In this document: in pieces, positions 62,667-64,000 of the stretch
How the letters are laid out: every line of letters begins with the position of its first letter
Numbering within the stretch: position 1 is the stretch's first letter
Assembly: GCA_037951165.1 (NCBI GenBank)
Contig: JBBDHG010000124.1
Coordinates: 2,605,001 to 2,669,000, forward strand
Reading direction: 5' to 3'
DNA length: 64,000 bases
DNA from: Lophius americanus
Lineage: Eukaryota > Chordata > Actinopteri > Lophiiformes > Lophiidae
Notes under the pieces: generated by a model
Told to the model about the DNA's origin: nothing
Database searches by the model: none
What the model saw: only the letters and a program-made list of their open reading frames with translations
Position numbers and translations under genes: made by a program

Positions 62667-62784
62667 GGTCCTGGTCCTCTCCATCCTCCTCTGTGCTGCC
62701 TTTGCAGGTCAGATCATTCAGACACACACTAGAATCCATGTTCTCAGGAGCTCTTCTCTAACATGCTGTTCTTGTTGTGGTTCC
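62667..62784 (+). pseudogene. Direct fragment of the signal-peptide exon, unit 5
   Basis: Same fragment as at 8498-8615. Confidence 0.9.
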
Positions 62785-63345
62785 TTAACAAGTCAGGTCT
62801 TCATGTTTCTTTTTAATAGAGAGTTCCCAAGGTGCTTTTCTTGTGCTAAATATTAGAAATGACCATCCCTATATCAGAACACAAAACTGTGATCCAGTAA
62901 CAACTTTTTCATCATCTTCCTCGTTGGTCTTTCGAGGTCAAGCTTTTCTTCATCGTCTTTTCTACCTCGGTCTGTCATACCAGTGTTTGGTTTTTCCATT
63001 CCAGGCTAATGTACAAATACTGGGCCCCACTCTCTGGAGAACACTACAACAATGGTTATGCATTTCTTTACACATGTAAAAATAGAATCCAACTATCACA
63101 AATTGAAATTGTCAGCACAAAATGTCCACTTAGTTATTCGGGCAAGTTCCAACTGAATTTACTGGTGTTGATTGAACTAAGTTGATCAAATTAAACCCAA
63201 GTTAATTCATCAAGGTTGATTCCATTTAGTAATTTACTTACAACTTATTTGTTAATATTAGTTTCCAAGTTAATTTATTAATATTGACATACTGGTGTTG
63301 ATTCCAATTAGTTACTTGGTATTGGTCCACCGAAATGGAAAATAT

Positions 63346-63773
63346 CTAGAGATGTAGGAAAGGGGTAGAGGTAACACAGGTGGAGGGTTTCATCATCTTG
63401 AACCTGAACTCAAAAAAAAAAAACTCAAATTCTTGCTGTGAGATTTCTGGGAAGCACTTTAGAGGGTGGGAAATCTCAAACTGTGAGTAAGCAGACTGGA
63501 TAGGTAGAGTGGAGCAACCAGAAAGGACAGAACGGATTGAGTCAATTTGCGAATTGAAGAAAGCCATGAAATTATTACAGTGCTCTTCTGTAATTTCTGG
63601 GACTTAGAATTTCCAGGACTGGTTTTGATAATGTTCAAGTAGAACAGTGACTGAGCCTCTCTAAGCGACTTTGAGTAGACTATTTGGTGTTCCCGAAACG
63701 CTAGCTTGTGGACAGTAAGACCTGAAGCCTTGTAACACTGCTCAAGGACACGCCCAGCTGCCTTCTACAGCAA
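63346..63773 (-). mobile_element. LINE coding remnant, unit 5
   Basis: Same remnant as at 9175-9602, unit 2 type (CTACAG). Confidence 0.6.
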
Positions 63774-64000
63774 TCACACCAATAAACTCTGGATGAGTTT
63801 CCTGTTAATAGCATTTACAGTCAGCTCTTGATAAGAGTCAAGGACACAATAAGTCTCTGAAGTCTCTGCAGCTGACCCAGAATGCTGAACAGAACTCTTA
63901 AGGCCTAAGCTAGCTCTTAGCTATGCTGCTATAAGCTCAGAATGCTAGGTGGACTTCCCATGATGCTCTCTTCCTTCAGTGCTGAAGGTGTTCTGAATAA

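Larger units (their letters stand above)
54039..64000. repeat. Tandem repeat unit 5 (partial, cut by window end)
   Basis: Fifth copy, of which 9,962 bp are in the window. It carries a complete gene. Private features are a serine-to-threonine change at the end of exon 8, a short deletion in the 3' UTR, a quasi-palindrome in the LINE at 59539-59559 and about 165 bp of extra sequence at 60146-60310. Confidence 0.96.
57822..64000. other. Non-genic remainder of unit 5
   Basis: Collinear with the other units up to the window end. The stretches 57822-58329, 60024-61210 (including the unit-specific 165 bp), 62785-63345 and 63774-64000 hold no gene I can support. Confidence 0.55.

Noticed and set aside
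1..64000. CRISPR array or prokaryotic defence system
   Set aside because: The repeats are 13-14 kb units with spliced genes. There are no short direct repeats with spacers and no bacterial gene organisation.

Overview
The window is eukaryotic, almost certainly teleost fish, DNA. The evidence is spliced genes with GT-AG introns and a TATA promoter, AATAAA poly(A) signals, long TG microsatellites, and pieces of several non-LTR retrotransposons and interspersed repeats of the kinds common in teleosts. There are no prokaryotic operons, rRNA genes, tRNA genes or CRISPR arrays.

The whole window is one head-to-tail tandem array. A unit of about 13.3-14.0 kb occurs four times in full and once in part: 1-14016, 14017-27380, 27381-40779, 40780-54038 and 54039-64000 (cut by the window end). 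The unit boundary is arbitrary because the array enters and leaves the window inside a repeat. Each unit carries one apparently intact nine-exon gene on the + strand in its first 3.8 kb. The rest of each unit is non-coding: retrotransposon remnants, microsatellites and broken pieces of the same gene.

The gene encodes a small secreted C-type-lectin-domain protein of 194 residues (192 in units 3 and 4). It has a 16-residue signal peptide, an acidic linker built from three frame-neutral small exons, and one long-form C-type lectin domain with six canonical cysteines plus a seventh at the last residue. The fold is that of the ladderlectin / type II ice-structuring (antifreeze) protein family. The residues that normally hold Ca2+ and sugar are replaced: the EPN/QPD position reads TPS, WND reads WGN, and the loop is Ser/Thr-rich. 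A function that needs no calcium is therefore likely. Antifreeze activity is a hypothesis prompted by the family and by the array, not something the sequence proves.

Layout of one unit (unit 1 coordinates): minus-strand LINE reverse-transcriptase piece (1-262); promoter with an 18-bp palindrome, AP-1 site and TATA box (498-547); gene (about 568-3790) whose large last intron holds a LINE 3' piece and a short repeat flanked by direct repeats; minus-strand LINE with endonuclease and partial RT (4303-5988); AT-rich spacer; two TG tracts around a LINE tail (7010-7560); inverted copy of gene exons 2-4 (7900-8261); direct copy of the signal-peptide exon (8498-8615); minus-strand LINE piece (9175-9602); 2.4 kb AT-rich spacer; old interspersed repeat (12053-12586); 22-bp palindrome (13180-13201); and, in unit 1 only, a further 0.67 kb of the junction LINE.

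The array has recombined recently. The segment from the TG-rich block of unit 2 to that of unit 3 is repeated, with no difference I could find, in the next 13,399 bp. Unit 3 therefore looks like the chimera expected from one unequal crossover, or the segment is a false duplication in the assembly. Units 3 and 4 share a mutated splice acceptor in exon 3, for which an in-frame AG six bases downstream can substitute.
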